Source: Haladaptatus pallidirubidus (GTDB lineage: Archaea; Halobacteriota; Halobacteria; Halobacteriales; Haladaptataceae). Taken from it: 64,000 bases of DNA. The first letter of the stretch is position 1, and every line of letters begins with the position of its first letter. A program made the translations under genes and the position numbers. Location of the stretch: NCBI RefSeq assembly GCF_020700235.1, contig NZ_CP085301.1:930001-994000 (forward strand), given 5' to 3'. The notes under the pieces were generated by a model. That model did no database searches, had not been told where the DNA came from, and worked only from the letters and a program-made list of their open reading frames with translations. Below, piece by piece: positions 18,395-27,675 of this stretch.

Positions 18395-19255
18395 GTGAAC
18401 GTAGGACTGCTCTACTCCCGTATCCGCAAGGACGAAAAGCTTCTGCTCGCCGAACTCCGCGAGCGCGGGCACGAGGTGACCAAAATCGACGTGCGCAAGG
18501 AGACGTTCGACCTGACGGACGTGCCGGACGACATGGCAAATCTCGACCTCGTCATCGACCGCTGTCTGGCGACGAGCAGGAGCCTGTACGCCACGCAGTT
18601 CTGCGAGGCCTACGGAATCCCCGTCGTCAACAGCAACGAGACGGCAGACATCTGCGCAGATAAGGTGAAAACCAGTCTCACGCTCTCGGGCGGGGGAATC
18701 CCCACGCCCGCGACGAAAGTCGCGTTCACGACCGACAGCGCGATGGAGGCCATCGAGTCGTTCGGCTACCCCTGCGTGCTCAAACCTGTCGTCGGGTCGT
18801 GGGGTCGCCTCATGGCGAAAATAGACTCGAAAAGCGCGGCGGAAGCCATCTTGGAACACAAGGCCACGCTCGGCCACTACGAACACAAGGTGTTCTACGT
18901 GCAGGAGTTCGTGGACAAACCCGGCAGGGACATCCGCGTCCTCGCGCTGGACGGCGAACCCGTCGCGGCGATGGCCCGTCACGACGACCACTGGCTGACG
19001 AACGCCGCGAAAGGTGCCGAAACGACGACGTTCGAACTAGACGCCGAGGCCGAATCCTTGGTCGAGCAAGCCAGCGACGCCGTCGGCGGCGGCCTGCTCG
19101 GCGTCGATTTGATGGAAACCGAATCGGGCTACACGGTTCACGAGGTGAACCATACGGTCGAGTTCAAGGCACTGAACGAGGCGGTTGACGCGGACGTTCC
19201 CGCCGCAGTCGTCGATTGGTTGGAATCCAAAATACCTGCGGAGGTGGTGGCCTGA
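18395..19255 (+). CDS. argX: Glutamate--LysW ligase
   Basis: This ATP-grasp enzyme of 286 residues attaches the alpha-amino group of glutamate (ArgX role) to the C-terminal Glu of LysW, the committed step of the carrier-bound route. ATP-grasp segments include YPCVLKPVVGSWGRLMAKID and the C-terminal VDLMETESGYTVHEVNHTVEF. I choose the GTG at 18395 (MNVGLLYSRIRKDEKLL) because AGGAG at 18382-18386 sits 8 bases upstream; a GTG three codons earlier would overlap that sequence. The choice of arginine over lysine follows from argG, argH and argF in the same locus. The stop overlaps the argC start by 1 base (TGATG). Confidence 0.95.
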   Translation: MNVGLLYSRIRKDEKLLLAELRERGHEVTKIDVRKETFDLTDVPDDMANLDLVIDRCLATSRSLYATQFCEAYGIPVVNSNETADICADKVKTSLTLSGGGIPTPATKVAFTTDSAMEAIESFGYPCVLKPVVGSWGRLMAKIDSKSAAEAILEHKATLGHYEHKVFYVQEFVDKPGRDIRVLALDGEPVAAMARHDDHWLTNAAKGAETTTFELDAEAESLVEQASDAVGGGLLGVDLMETESGYTVHEVNHTVEFKALNEAVDADVPAAVVDWLESKIPAEVVA

Positions 19256-20331
19256 TGGCCGCCGCGGCCGACAACGATTCAGAGACGAACACCGAGACGC
19301 TCTCCGCCACCGTCGTCGGAGCTAGCGGCTTCACCGGCGGCGAACTCCTCCGCCTGCTCTCCGGACACCCGAACTTCGATGTAGCCCAAGCCACGAGCAG
19401 AGAGTACGCGAACAAAACGGTCGGGTCGGTGCATCCGAACCTCCGCGGGATGGGGCTACGATTTTCGGAACCCGACGACTTAGAATCGGTGGACGTGCTG
19501 TTCGCCGGAACGCCCCACGGCGTTTCGATGGAACACGTAGACGAGTTCCGCGACGCCGCCGACACAGTGGTCGATTTGAGCGCCGACTTCCGCCTCGGTA
19601 CCGAAGCAGAGTACGACGAGTGGTACGACGGCCACGTCTGTCCGGAGTATCTGGACGAAGCGGTGTACGCCCTGCCCGAACTCTTCCGCGAGGAATTATC
19701 CGGAGCGGAGTTGATTGCGGCGGGCGGCTGTAATGCCACCGCGACGATGCTCGGCCTGTACCCCCTGTTCGACGCCGGTATTCTGTCCGGAAGCGAGCAA
19801 ATCGTCGTGGACGTGAAAGTCGGGTCGTCGGAGGGCGGCGCGACTCCGAGCAAGGCGTCGAGCCACGTCGAACGCTCGGGAATCGTGCGTCCGTATGCAC
19901 CGACCGGTCATCGCCACGAGGCGGAAATCGAGGGCATTCTGGGCACGAACGTCTCGTTCACGGCGCACGCAGTAGACATGGTTCGCGGCGCATCCGCGAC
20001 GAGCCACGTCTTCCCCGAGTCGCCGGTTTCGAAGGGAGACCTCTGGAAGGCGTACCGAAACTGCTACGAGGACGAACCGTTCGTCCGCCTCGTCGCGGGC
20101 GGCGGCGGCGTCTATCGCTACCCCGAACCCAAGGCTGTCGCCGGAACTAATAACGCCGAAGTCGGTTTCGAACTCGACCCGAGCAACAAGCGCGTGGTCG
20201 TCTTCAGCGCCATCGACAACCTGATGAAGGGGTCGGCGGGACAGGCGGTTCACGCCGCGAACGTTGCGCTGGGATTCGAGGAAACCGCCGGACTGGAGTT
20301 CCAGGGACTTCACCCCATGGGGTCGCCATGA
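19255..20331 (+). CDS. argC: [LysW]-L-glutamyl phosphate reductase
   Basis: A 358-residue NADPH-dependent reductase of the ArgC/LysY family that turns the LysW-bound glutamyl phosphate into the semialdehyde. The nucleotide-binding motif VVGASGFTGGELLRLL is near the N-terminus and the catalytic cysteine is in AAGGCNATATML. Start ATG overlaps the argX stop by one base. The N-terminal extension MAAAADNDSETNTETLS is longer than in bacterial ArgC and is acidic, as expected for a halophile. It overlaps argB by 4 bases. Confidence 0.95.
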   Translation: MAAAADNDSETNTETLSATVVGASGFTGGELLRLLSGHPNFDVAQATSREYANKTVGSVHPNLRGMGLRFSEPDDLESVDVLFAGTPHGVSMEHVDEFRDAADTVVDLSADFRLGTEAEYDEWYDGHVCPEYLDEAVYALPELFREELSGAELIAAGGCNATATMLGLYPLFDAGILSGSEQIVVDVKVGSSEGGATPSKASSHVERSGIVRPYAPTGHRHEAEIEGILGTNVSFTAHAVDMVRGASATSHVFPESPVSKGDLWKAYRNCYEDEPFVRLVAGGGGVYRYPEPKAVAGTNNAEVGFELDPSNKRVVVFSAIDNLMKGSAGQAVHAANVALGFEETAGLEFQGLHPMGSP

Positions 20332-21284
20332 CAAACCCGTACACACACGAGGAACTACTCGACGCGCACGACCAGCTCATCGACAACGACAACGTCCCGG
20401 AGGACGCGGCCGATCGCCTCCGAACGGATGGCGGCGTGATCGAGGACGAGAACACGCCTATCGTCGTAAAAATCGGCGGCGCGCGCGCCGTGAATCCGGC
20501 GGGCGCATTGGGCGACATCGCTCACCTGACCGCCAACGGTGAGGACGTGGTGGTCGTCCACGGCGGTTCGACCGCCGTGGACGACACGCTGGAGGAACTG
20601 GGCGAAGAACCCGAATACGTCGAATCGCCTAACGGCGTCGTCGGGCGCTTCACCGACGAGCGCGCGATGGAGGTGTTCGAGATGGTGATGCCCGGTAAAC
20701 TCAACACCGACCTGACCGCCGACTTGCAAGCCGAAGGCGTCCGCGCAGTCGGGCTTTCCGGCGTCGATGGCGCGCTCCTCACCGGCCCCAGAAAATCGGC
20801 CATCAGGGTGGTCGAGGACGGTAAGAAGAAGATTCGCCGCGGCGACCACTCCGGCAAAATCGAGGCCGTGAACGCCTCGCTTCTGGAAACGTTACTCGCG
20901 GAGAACTACACGCCGGTCGTGACGGTACCGATGCTGGCCGACGACGGAACGCCGGTCAACGCCGACGCCGACCGCGCCGCCGCCGCAATCGCCGCCGCAC
21001 TCGGCGGCGAACTCACCGTTCTGACGGACGTTCCGGGCCTTCTCGAAAATCCGGACGACGAGACGACGCTCATCGAACAGGTCGCCACTCCCGCCGAGAT
21101 GGCGACGGCCAAAGGGGTCGCGGAAGGCTTCATGACGAAGAAGGTCATGGCGGCCACGGAAGCCCTAAAAGGCGGCGCGAAGTCGGTCGTCATCGCCGAC
21201 GCGAACAACCGCGACCCGATTACCGCGGCGCAGAAGGGACACGGGACGAAATTCACCCCAACTTCGGTGGAGGGATCGCAATGA
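20328..21284 (+). CDS. argB: [LysW]-L-glutamate kinase
   Basis: A 318-residue amino acid kinase (LysZ/ArgB type) that phosphorylates the gamma-carboxylate of LysW-bound glutamate. Family motifs are VVKIGGARAVNP near residue 45, VVVHGGSTAVDDTLEELG and the nucleotide-binding ADRAAAAIAAALGGELTVLTD. The first 40 residues form a helix-rich acidic extension not found in most family members. Both ends overlap neighbours by ATGA, so it is part of a tightly coupled operon. Confidence 0.95.
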   Translation: MTNPYTHEELLDAHDQLIDNDNVPEDAADRLRTDGGVIEDENTPIVVKIGGARAVNPAGALGDIAHLTANGEDVVVVHGGSTAVDDTLEELGEEPEYVESPNGVVGRFTDERAMEVFEMVMPGKLNTDLTADLQAEGVRAVGLSGVDGALLTGPRKSAIRVVEDGKKKIRRGDHSGKIEAVNASLLETLLAENYTPVVTVPMLADDGTPVNADADRAAAAIAAALGGELTVLTDVPGLLENPDDETTLIEQVATPAEMATAKGVAEGFMTKKVMAATEALKGGAKSVVIADANNRDPITAAQKGHGTKFTPTSVEGSQ

Positions 21285-22414
21285 GCGAGTTCGTCTACTC
21301 CCAGAAACCCATCCCGATCGAGCGCGGTGAAGGGGTGTACCTGTACGCCGAAGACGGAACCGAGTACCTCGATTTCGGCGCGAGTTACGCGGTTTCGCCG
21401 GTGGGCCATTGCCACCCCGACGTCGTTTCGGCGGTGCAGGATCAAGCCGCGAAACTGCTGTTCGTTCACGCGTCGTACCCGACGGAATCGCGCGATTCGC
21501 TGTACGAGAAGGTGGCGACGGTCGCCCCGTCCGGCCTCGGAAACGTCTGGCTCTGTAACTCCGGCACGGAGGCGAACGAGGCGGCGCTGAAGTTCGCCAG
21601 AAGCGCGACTGGAAATTCCAAAATCGTCGCCGCGAAACGCGGCTTCCACGGGCGCACCATGGGATCGCTCTCGGTGACGTGGAAACCGAAATACCGCGCG
21701 CCGTTCGAACCGCTCGTGGACGACGTGGAGTTCGTCACCTACGGCGACGAGGACGAACTCGCCGAGGCGGTGGACGACGAAACCGCCGCCGTCATCCTCG
21801 AACCCGTGCAGGGCGAGGGCGGGGTTAACCCAGCGACGAAGGACTACCTTCGAACCGCGCGCGCCCTGACCGCCGATTCGGGTACTGCCCTGATATTCGA
21901 CGAGATTCAGACCGGACTCGGACGGACGGGCGCGCTCTGGGCGTGCGAACACGCCGGAGTGACCCCCGACATTCTCACGACGGCGAAGGGGCTGGCGAGC
22001 GGCCTGCCCATCGGGGCGACGCTCTGCGCCGACTGGATTGCCGAGGACGCGGGGTCGCACGGTTCGACGTTCAGCGGAAGCCCGGTCGTCAGCGCCGCGG
22101 CTGAGGCGACCCTCTCCGTCCTCGTCGATGAGAATCTCCCCGCGCACGCGTCGGAGATGGGAGAGCACCTTCAGTACGAACTCGACGCCGCGAACCTGCC
22201 GGTGCGCGACGTTCGCGGGCACGGACTGATGGTCGGCATCGAGGTGAAACGGGGCGCGAACCGCATCGTGAAGGAACTCGCGCTGTCCCACCAGATACTC
22301 GCACTTCCGGCGGGACGGAGCGTCCTGCGTTTACTCCCGCCACTGACCGTGGAAACGGAACACCTCGACGCGGTGGTCGAGGCGCTCTCGGACGTGTTGG
22401 GAGGGGACGAATGA
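21281..22414 (+). CDS. argD: [LysW]-glutamate-semialdehyde aminotransferase
   Basis: A class III PLP aminotransferase (377 residues) that converts the LysW-bound semialdehyde to LysW-ornithine. The PLP lysine is in the segment LTTAKGLASGLP, preceded by LIFDEIQTGLGRTG, and the phosphate-binding SGTEANEAALKFAR motif is present. Start and stop overlap the adjacent argB and argE genes by 4 bases each. Confidence 0.95.
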   Translation: MSEFVYSQKPIPIERGEGVYLYAEDGTEYLDFGASYAVSPVGHCHPDVVSAVQDQAAKLLFVHASYPTESRDSLYEKVATVAPSGLGNVWLCNSGTEANEAALKFARSATGNSKIVAAKRGFHGRTMGSLSVTWKPKYRAPFEPLVDDVEFVTYGDEDELAEAVDDETAAVILEPVQGEGGVNPATKDYLRTARALTADSGTALIFDEIQTGLGRTGALWACEHAGVTPDILTTAKGLASGLPIGATLCADWIAEDAGSHGSTFSGSPVVSAAAEATLSVLVDENLPAHASEMGEHLQYELDAANLPVRDVRGHGLMVGIEVKRGANRIVKELALSHQILALPAGRSVLRLLPPLTVETEHLDAVVEALSDVLGGDE

Positions 22415-23493
22415 CGCTATCGAAAACCATGACGGACACGAAAATCGCACAGACCAGCGCACACGACCTGCTGGTCGAGCTGGTCGAAACGCCGTCGGTA
22501 TCGGGTAACGAGAAGGCCTGCGCCGAGCTGCTCACCTCGTTTTTCGAGGAACAAGGCCGCGAAGCGTGGATAGACGACGCCGGGAACGTTCGCGCGCCGG
22601 GAAACGGAATCCTGCTCACCTCGCACATCGACACGGTTCCGGGGGAAATCCCGGTCGAACTCGATGACGGGATTTTGTGGGGGCGCGGAAGCGTGGACGC
22701 GAAAGGTCCTCTCGCCGCGATGGCAGTCACCGCGGTCGAAACGGGTGCGAGTTTCGTCGGCGTGGTCGGCGAGGAAACCGACTCTCGCGGCGCGCGTCAC
22801 CTCGTGAACGACGACGAGGAACCCGCGTTCGTCGTGAACGGCGAACCGAGCGGTTGGGACGCCCTGACGCTCGGCTACCGCGGGTTCCTCTCGGGAGCCT
22901 ATTCGGTGTCCGTCGAGTCCCATCACACCTCTCGCCCGGAACCGAACGCCATCCAACACGCGGTTCGATGGCTGTCGCACGTCGAATCAGTGTTCGACTC
23001 GAACGCCGATTCGACCGGGAAATCGGTAAACGGCGGTTCCGTTTTCGAATCCGTGACCGCGAAACCGGTTTCGTTCGACGGCGGACTCACCGAAGACGGA
23101 CTGGCAACCGAGGCGGATGTCGAAGTCCAATTCAGAATCCCGCCGGGGACGACGGCGAACGAGGTTTGCGAGGTTGCCGAAGACGAGCTCGACGCGGGAA
23201 AAATCTCGTGGAATAAATCGATTCCGCCGACGATGGCCAGTCCGCGAACCGAACTAGCGCGGGCGTTTCGCGTGGCGATTCGAAACGAGGACGGCGACCC
23301 GAGTTTGCTCCGCAAAACCGGGACGAGCGACGCGAACATCTACGCCGAGGCGTGGGACTGCCCGGTCGTGACCTACGGGCCGGGCGATTCATCGCTCGAC
23401 CACACGCCGGACGAACGCCTCGAACTCGGCGAGTTCGACGACGCCGTGGCCGTGCTGTCCGACGTCTGTAATTCACTGGAGAGCAAACTATGA
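22411..23493 (+). CDS. argE: [LysW]-ornithine hydrolase
   Basis: An M20-family metallo-carboxypeptidase-like hydrolase of 360 residues (LysK/ArgE role) that releases ornithine from LysW. Metal-binding features are LTSHIDTVPGE, GRGSVDAKGPLAAM and GEETDSRGARHL. I keep the ATG at 22411, which overlaps the argD stop (ATGA). A second in-frame ATG six codons later (MTDTKIAQTS) would lose this coupling. The 23490 overlap with argF is the same type. Confidence 0.94.
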   Translation: MTLSKTMTDTKIAQTSAHDLLVELVETPSVSGNEKACAELLTSFFEEQGREAWIDDAGNVRAPGNGILLTSHIDTVPGEIPVELDDGILWGRGSVDAKGPLAAMAVTAVETGASFVGVVGEETDSRGARHLVNDDEEPAFVVNGEPSGWDALTLGYRGFLSGAYSVSVESHHTSRPEPNAIQHAVRWLSHVESVFDSNADSTGKSVNGGSVFESVTAKPVSFDGGLTEDGLATEADVEVQFRIPPGTTANEVCEVAEDELDAGKISWNKSIPPTMASPRTELARAFRVAIRNEDGDPSLLRKTGTSDANIYAEAWDCPVVTYGPGDSSLDHTPDERLELGEFDDAVAVLSDVCNSLESKL

Positions 23494-24380
23494 CCCGCCA
23501 CTTCCTCGACGTGGACGACCTCTCTCCGGGTGAACTGGCCGACGTGCTGGCGCTCGCGGCGGAGTTCAAATCGAGGGGCTCGCCGCGCGAACTGGCCGGG
23601 CAAACGCTCGCCATGCTGTTCGAAAAGCCGAGCACGCGCACCCGCCTCTCGTTCGAGACGGGCATGACACAACTCGGGGGGCACGCCGTCTTCATGGGGC
23701 CTGAACACACCCACCTCGACCACGGCGAGCCCGTTTCCGACACCGGGCGCGTGCTCTCTCGTTACGTGGATTTCGTTATGGGTCGCGTGTTCGACCACGA
23801 CAACTTGGTCGAAATGGCGGAGTACGCGACGGTTCCGGTTATCAACGGACTGTCGGATATCGCTCATCCTTGTCAGTCGCTCGCCGACTTACTCACGATT
23901 CAAGAACGATTTGATTTCGAAGACGTGTCAGTCGCGTGGGTCGGCGACGGAAACAACGTCCTCAACTCATTCGCAATCGCGGCTTCGACGGTCGGGCTCG
24001 ACTTGACGATTGCTACTCCCGAAGGGTACGAACCGTCGAGCGACGCGCTCGCGCGGGCGAGTGACCGCGGTCACTCGCCCACGCTGACGAACGACCCGGA
24101 GGAAGCGGTGGCCGACGCGGATATCGTCTACACTGACGTGTGGGTCAGCATGGGCGAGGAGGACGAACGCGAGGAAAAGTTAGCCGCGTTCGATGGTTTC
24201 CAACTGAACACCGACCTGCTTCCCGATTCGGCGCACGTTATGCACTGTCTGCCCGCTCATCGCGGCGAGGAGATTACCGGCGACGTGTTGGAAAGCGACC
24301 GCTCGCTTTCGTGGGATCAAGCTGAAAACAGGCTTCACGCGCAGAAGGCGCTGTTGGCGTATATCGGCGAAAACGGGTGA
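23490..24380 (+). CDS. argF: Ornithine carbamoyltransferase
   Basis: This 296-residue enzyme transfers a carbamoyl group to ornithine to give citrulline, the substrate of ArgG at the front of the locus. It has the carbamoyl-phosphate motif FEKPSTRTRLSFE, the NGLSDIAHPCQSLADLLT segment, and HCLPAHRGEEITGDVLE carrying the ornithine-binding HCLP. It is the last gene of the arginine cluster and is followed by a palindromic hairpin. Confidence 0.97.
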   Translation: MTRHFLDVDDLSPGELADVLALAAEFKSRGSPRELAGQTLAMLFEKPSTRTRLSFETGMTQLGGHAVFMGPEHTHLDHGEPVSDTGRVLSRYVDFVMGRVFDHDNLVEMAEYATVPVINGLSDIAHPCQSLADLLTIQERFDFEDVSVAWVGDGNNVLNSFAIAASTVGLDLTIATPEGYEPSSDALARASDRGHSPTLTNDPEEAVADADIVYTDVWVSMGEEDEREEKLAAFDGFQLNTDLLPDSAHVMHCLPAHRGEEITGDVLESDRSLSWDQAENRLHAQKALLAYIGENG

Positions 24381-24394
24381 TTTAGCGTCGGTAG

Positions 24395-24412
24395 GTGCGG
24401 TGAACACCGCAC
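24395..24412 (+). terminator. Palindromic hairpin after argF
   Basis: GTGCGGTG-AA-CACCGCAC, an 18-bp near-perfect palindrome 14 bases past the argF stop. It is well placed to end the arginine transcript, although it has no T run. A second inverted repeat, TCTCTC/GAGAGA (24455-24473), lies just before the CapA-like gene. Confidence 0.4.
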
Positions 24413-24487
24413 GAGTGTTTCGAACGCGATTCGATTAACGGGTAGCCTTTTGCTTCTCTCAGGCGAAGAGAGAACACGGGGAACACC

Positions 24488-25486
24488 ATGAGGGACGAAG
24501 ATGCGATACGACTCGGTTTCGCAGGGGACGTGATGTTGGGTCGGTTGATCGATGACCGACAGCGAAAGCGCAGTGTCGCCGCGGTTTGGGGAAACGTCGA
24601 GACGCATCTCGAAGCGCTTGACGGGTTGTTCATCAACCTCGAATGCTGTTTGTCTGCCCGCGGCACGCCGTGGACGGATACCTATCGACCGTTCCACTTT
24701 CGGGCCGATCCGGATTGGGCGATTCCGGCGCTGAATGCGGTCGGCGTCGATTGGACAAATCTCGCCAACAATCACATGCTCGATTACGGCCCGGACGCCC
24801 TTCGCGACACGATTTCCTATCTGGACGAGGCGGAAATCGCACACTCCGGCGCGGGAACTGACGCGAAGTCGGCCCGCGCTCCCGCGTTCGTTTCCGTCGA
24901 TGACCTCGACATCGCGTTCGTCTCGTTCACCGACAACACGCCGGAGTTCGCGGCCGAATCGGATAGTCCCGGTACCGCTCACGTCGAATTTGACGTGACG
25001 GACGACAAGGCGGCGCGAATCGTCGGCGACTCGCTCGCGCAAGCTCGGGAAGCGAACCCCGATTTGCTCGTGGCGTCGCTCCACTGGGGGCCGAACATGC
25101 GCACCGAACCGACCGTCGAGTTTCGAGAGTTCGCTCGCTGGTTGACAGAACAGGGCGTCGACGTCGTTCACGGCCATAGCGCGCACGTTTTTCAAGGCGT
25201 GGAAATCGTCGACGGTACGGTCGTTATGTACGACACTGGCGATTTTTTGGACGACTACGCGGTCGATTCCGAGCGCAGAAACGACCGCAGTTTCGTCTTT
25301 GAACTGACGGTCGAGGATGGCGACTGTACGGAACTCAGACTGCACCCAACCGAAATATACGACCTCGCGGTTCACGAGGCGGAACATTACGCGAGCAACT
25401 GGAGTATGCAACGGATGGATACGCTCTCATCCGCGTTCGGGACGCAATTCGAACGCGAGGACGACGGACTCGTACTATCAATATAG
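24488..25486 (+). CDS. CapA/PgsA-like metallophosphatase-fold protein
   Basis: A 332-residue member of the CapA family, whose members take part in poly-gamma-glutamate or capsule assembly. Dinuclear metal-site motifs in order are GFAGDVMLGR, LFINLECCL, NLANNHMLDYG, LHWGPN and GHSAHVFQG. No signal peptide or membrane helix is seen, so this copy looks cytoplasmic, unlike bacterial membrane-anchored CapA. It follows the arginine operon and precedes an exported amidase, but there is no overlap linking them. The physiological substrate is uncertain. Confidence 0.85.
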   Translation: MRDEDAIRLGFAGDVMLGRLIDDRQRKRSVAAVWGNVETHLEALDGLFINLECCLSARGTPWTDTYRPFHFRADPDWAIPALNAVGVDWTNLANNHMLDYGPDALRDTISYLDEAEIAHSGAGTDAKSARAPAFVSVDDLDIAFVSFTDNTPEFAAESDSPGTAHVEFDVTDDKAARIVGDSLAQAREANPDLLVASLHWGPNMRTEPTVEFREFARWLTEQGVDVVHGHSAHVFQGVEIVDGTVVMYDTGDFLDDYAVDSERRNDRSFVFELTVEDGDCTELRLHPTEIYDLAVHEAEHYASNWSMQRMDTLSSAFGTQFEREDDGLVLSI

Positions 25487-25555
25487 CCGGCGGATATTAA
25501 TATCATATAAATCTAGAAAGAAATAAAATGGCGAGCGACGAGTAACAAACGCGCC

Positions 25556-26155
25556 ATGCAATCACGAAGAAACCTACTGAAGAAAATCGGCGCGGCGGGA
25601 ACTGCAGGCCTCGGTGCGGCATCACTGTCGAGTGGCACCGCGGCAGCGAAACCGGCGGTCGATTGGGTACCGGCACATTCGAGCAACTACACGAGTGCGA
25701 ACCGCGGTGCGGCGAACATTAACGCCATCGTCGTTCACGTCGCGCAGGGCTCTGCTGAGGGAACGGTCAACTGGTTCACGAACCCCGACGCCAACGTCAG
25801 TGCTCACTACACGATTCGGGACGACGGCTACAAGTACCAGAGCCTCAGCGACATCAACATCGGCTGGCACGCTGGCGGCATGTCGTGGTACAACAACGAA
25901 ACCATCGGTATCGAACACGGTGGCTACGTGAGCAGCGGATTCACCGACGCACAGTACCGGAGTTCCGCCGAACTCGTTCGTTGGCTCTGCAACCAGTACA
26001 ACATCCCGAAAAGTCGCGTCTCCGGCGTAGCGAACTGCTACGGCGAGAGCGGAATCATGGGCCATCATCAGGTTCCGGAAACCGACTGCGGCTACAACGA
26101 CCACACCGACCCCGGCCCGAACTGGGACTGGGATTACTACATGAGCCTGATTTAA
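25556..26155 (+). CDS. Tat-exported N-acetylmuramoyl-L-alanine amidase-like protein
   Basis: A 199-residue exported protein. The N-terminus MQSRRNLLKKIGAAGTAG carries a twin-arginine signal ending near residue 31 (GTAAAK). The rest is a type-2 amidase/PGRP domain: zinc ligands by comparison with T7 lysozyme and PGRPs are H61 (VVHVAQG), H170 (GHHQVP) and D185 (HTDPGPNWDW), with Y85 (SAHYTI) as the catalytic tyrosine equivalent. The motif IGIEHGG is also typical. Archaea lack murein, so the enzyme would act outside, on bacterial peptidoglycan. An immunity-free killing or scavenging role is inference. The start ATG at 25556 has the signal peptide directly after it. Confidence 0.88.
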   Translation: MQSRRNLLKKIGAAGTAGLGAASLSSGTAAAKPAVDWVPAHSSNYTSANRGAANINAIVVHVAQGSAEGTVNWFTNPDANVSAHYTIRDDGYKYQSLSDINIGWHAGGMSWYNNETIGIEHGGYVSSGFTDAQYRSSAELVRWLCNQYNIPKSRVSGVANCYGESGIMGHHQVPETDCGYNDHTDPGPNWDWDYYMSLI

Positions 26156-26299
26156 CCGCGACGACCGTTCACCCATTTTTTACGTCTGACGCCGCCGTTT
26201 CTCTCGCGCTCTCGGCGAATCGAACCAAAAAGATGAGCACCACCGTTAGCGTTGCCACCGTCCGCGCCTTTTTCACCTCGGAACGCATCCACCCCGGCA

Positions 26300-27568
26300 A
26301 TGAACCTGACACTCTCGAATCCGACCGCTCCGGCTCCCGACAGCGCAGACGGCGGGACATGGCTCGCCTGCATCGACTGCGAGTGGACCGGGCCGCCGTT
26401 CGACGAAATTCGTTATCGCTGTCCCGACTGCGACGGACTGCTCGAAGTCCGGTACGCCGACCTCCCGACGTTCGACGACTTCGCGAAGTCGGAGGGTCGC
26501 GGCGTCTGGCGGTACGCCGACGCCCTTCCCGTCGAATCCGGCGTAAGCATCGACGAAGGCGACACCCCCCTCTACGAGGTGCCGACCATCGAGGACGAAG
26601 TCGGCGTCTCAGCCCTCCGCGTCAAACACGAGGGGATGAACCCGACCGGGAGCTTTAAAGACCGCGGGATGACGGTCGGGGTCAAAGTCGCCGAAAAGAT
26701 CGGAACGGACAGGTTGGCCTGCGCCAGCACCGGAAACACCAGCGCGGCGTTGGCGTGCTACGGCACGCGAGCGGGAACCGAAGTTCTCGTTTTGCTTCCC
26801 GCCGGAAAAGTCGCCGCCGGAAAGGTGGCGCAGGCGAGCCTTCACGGCGCGCGAATCCTCGAAGTGGACGGCAATTTCGACGACTGCCTCGACATCGTTT
26901 CTGAACTCGCAAACCGCGGCGAGGCGTACCTGCTCAACTCGCTCAACCCATTCCGACTGGAGGGCCAGAAGACCATCGGCCTGGAAATCGTAGAGCAGTT
27001 CCGCGACCAGACCGGCGACCTCCCCGACAGAATCGTCCTCCCCGTCGGAAACGCCGGAAACACTAGCGCGCTGTTCAAGGCGTTCCGCGAGCTCGTGGCC
27101 GCGGGGGAACTGACGCCTGAGGAGGTTCCAATCCTGACCGGCGTGCAAGCCGAGGGTGCGGCCCCGATGGTAGAAGCCGTCGAAACCGACGCGGACTTCG
27201 TCCGCCGCTGGGACGAAGTCGAAACCATCGCGACCGCAATCCGAATCGGCAATCCGGTCAACGCGCCGAAAGCGCTCCCGGCGATTCGAGAAACCGGCGG
27301 AACCGCAATCGCCGTCACGGACGAAGAGATAACGGACGCACAGCGAGCGTTAGCGGGAGACGGCATCGGCGTAGAACCCGCCAGCGCCGCCTCCGTTGCA
27401 GGGCTGCGAAAGCTCCGCGAATCGGGAGAGATTTCGGCGGACGAAAACGTCGTCTGTCTCACCACGGGGCACCTGTTGAAAGACCCCGACGCCGCCGCGA
27501 ACGCGGGCGTCGAACCGGAACCCGTTCCCGCCGACACCGACGAGGTGCTCGAACACTTATCGAAGTGA
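26300..27568 (+). CDS. thrC: Threonine synthase
   Basis: A 422-residue PLP enzyme that converts O-phosphohomoserine to threonine. It starts with a short zinc-ribbon-like segment (CIDCEWT ... CPDCDGLL). Next come the PLP-lysine motif NPTGSFKDRGM and the glycine-rich STGNTSAALACYG loop. The ATG at 26300 (MNLTLSNPTAP) is chosen over one 16 codons upstream because the extra residues look unstructured. Together with the threonine aldolase at 7137 the window carries genes for both making and splitting threonine. Confidence 0.95.
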   Translation: MNLTLSNPTAPAPDSADGGTWLACIDCEWTGPPFDEIRYRCPDCDGLLEVRYADLPTFDDFAKSEGRGVWRYADALPVESGVSIDEGDTPLYEVPTIEDEVGVSALRVKHEGMNPTGSFKDRGMTVGVKVAEKIGTDRLACASTGNTSAALACYGTRAGTEVLVLLPAGKVAAGKVAQASLHGARILEVDGNFDDCLDIVSELANRGEAYLLNSLNPFRLEGQKTIGLEIVEQFRDQTGDLPDRIVLPVGNAGNTSALFKAFRELVAAGELTPEEVPILTGVQAEGAAPMVEAVETDADFVRRWDEVETIATAIRIGNPVNAPKALPAIRETGGTAIAVTDEEITDAQRALAGDGIGVEPASAASVAGLRKLRESGEISADENVVCLTTGHLLKDPDAAANAGVEPEPVPADTDEVLEHLSK

Positions 27569-27675
27569 CCGCATCGGCCGAGCATTGATTCCGAGAATCG
27601 CAACCCAGCGACTCAAATTGCCACTCGACTCGAGCCGCCAACAACGTCAAACGACGCCCTCCCTGAAAAGAGGAT

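Noticed and set aside
20906..22291. Long minus-strand frame (461 codons) opposite argB-argD
   Set aside because: Antisense of two clearly identified genes; composition is basic and lacks any motif.
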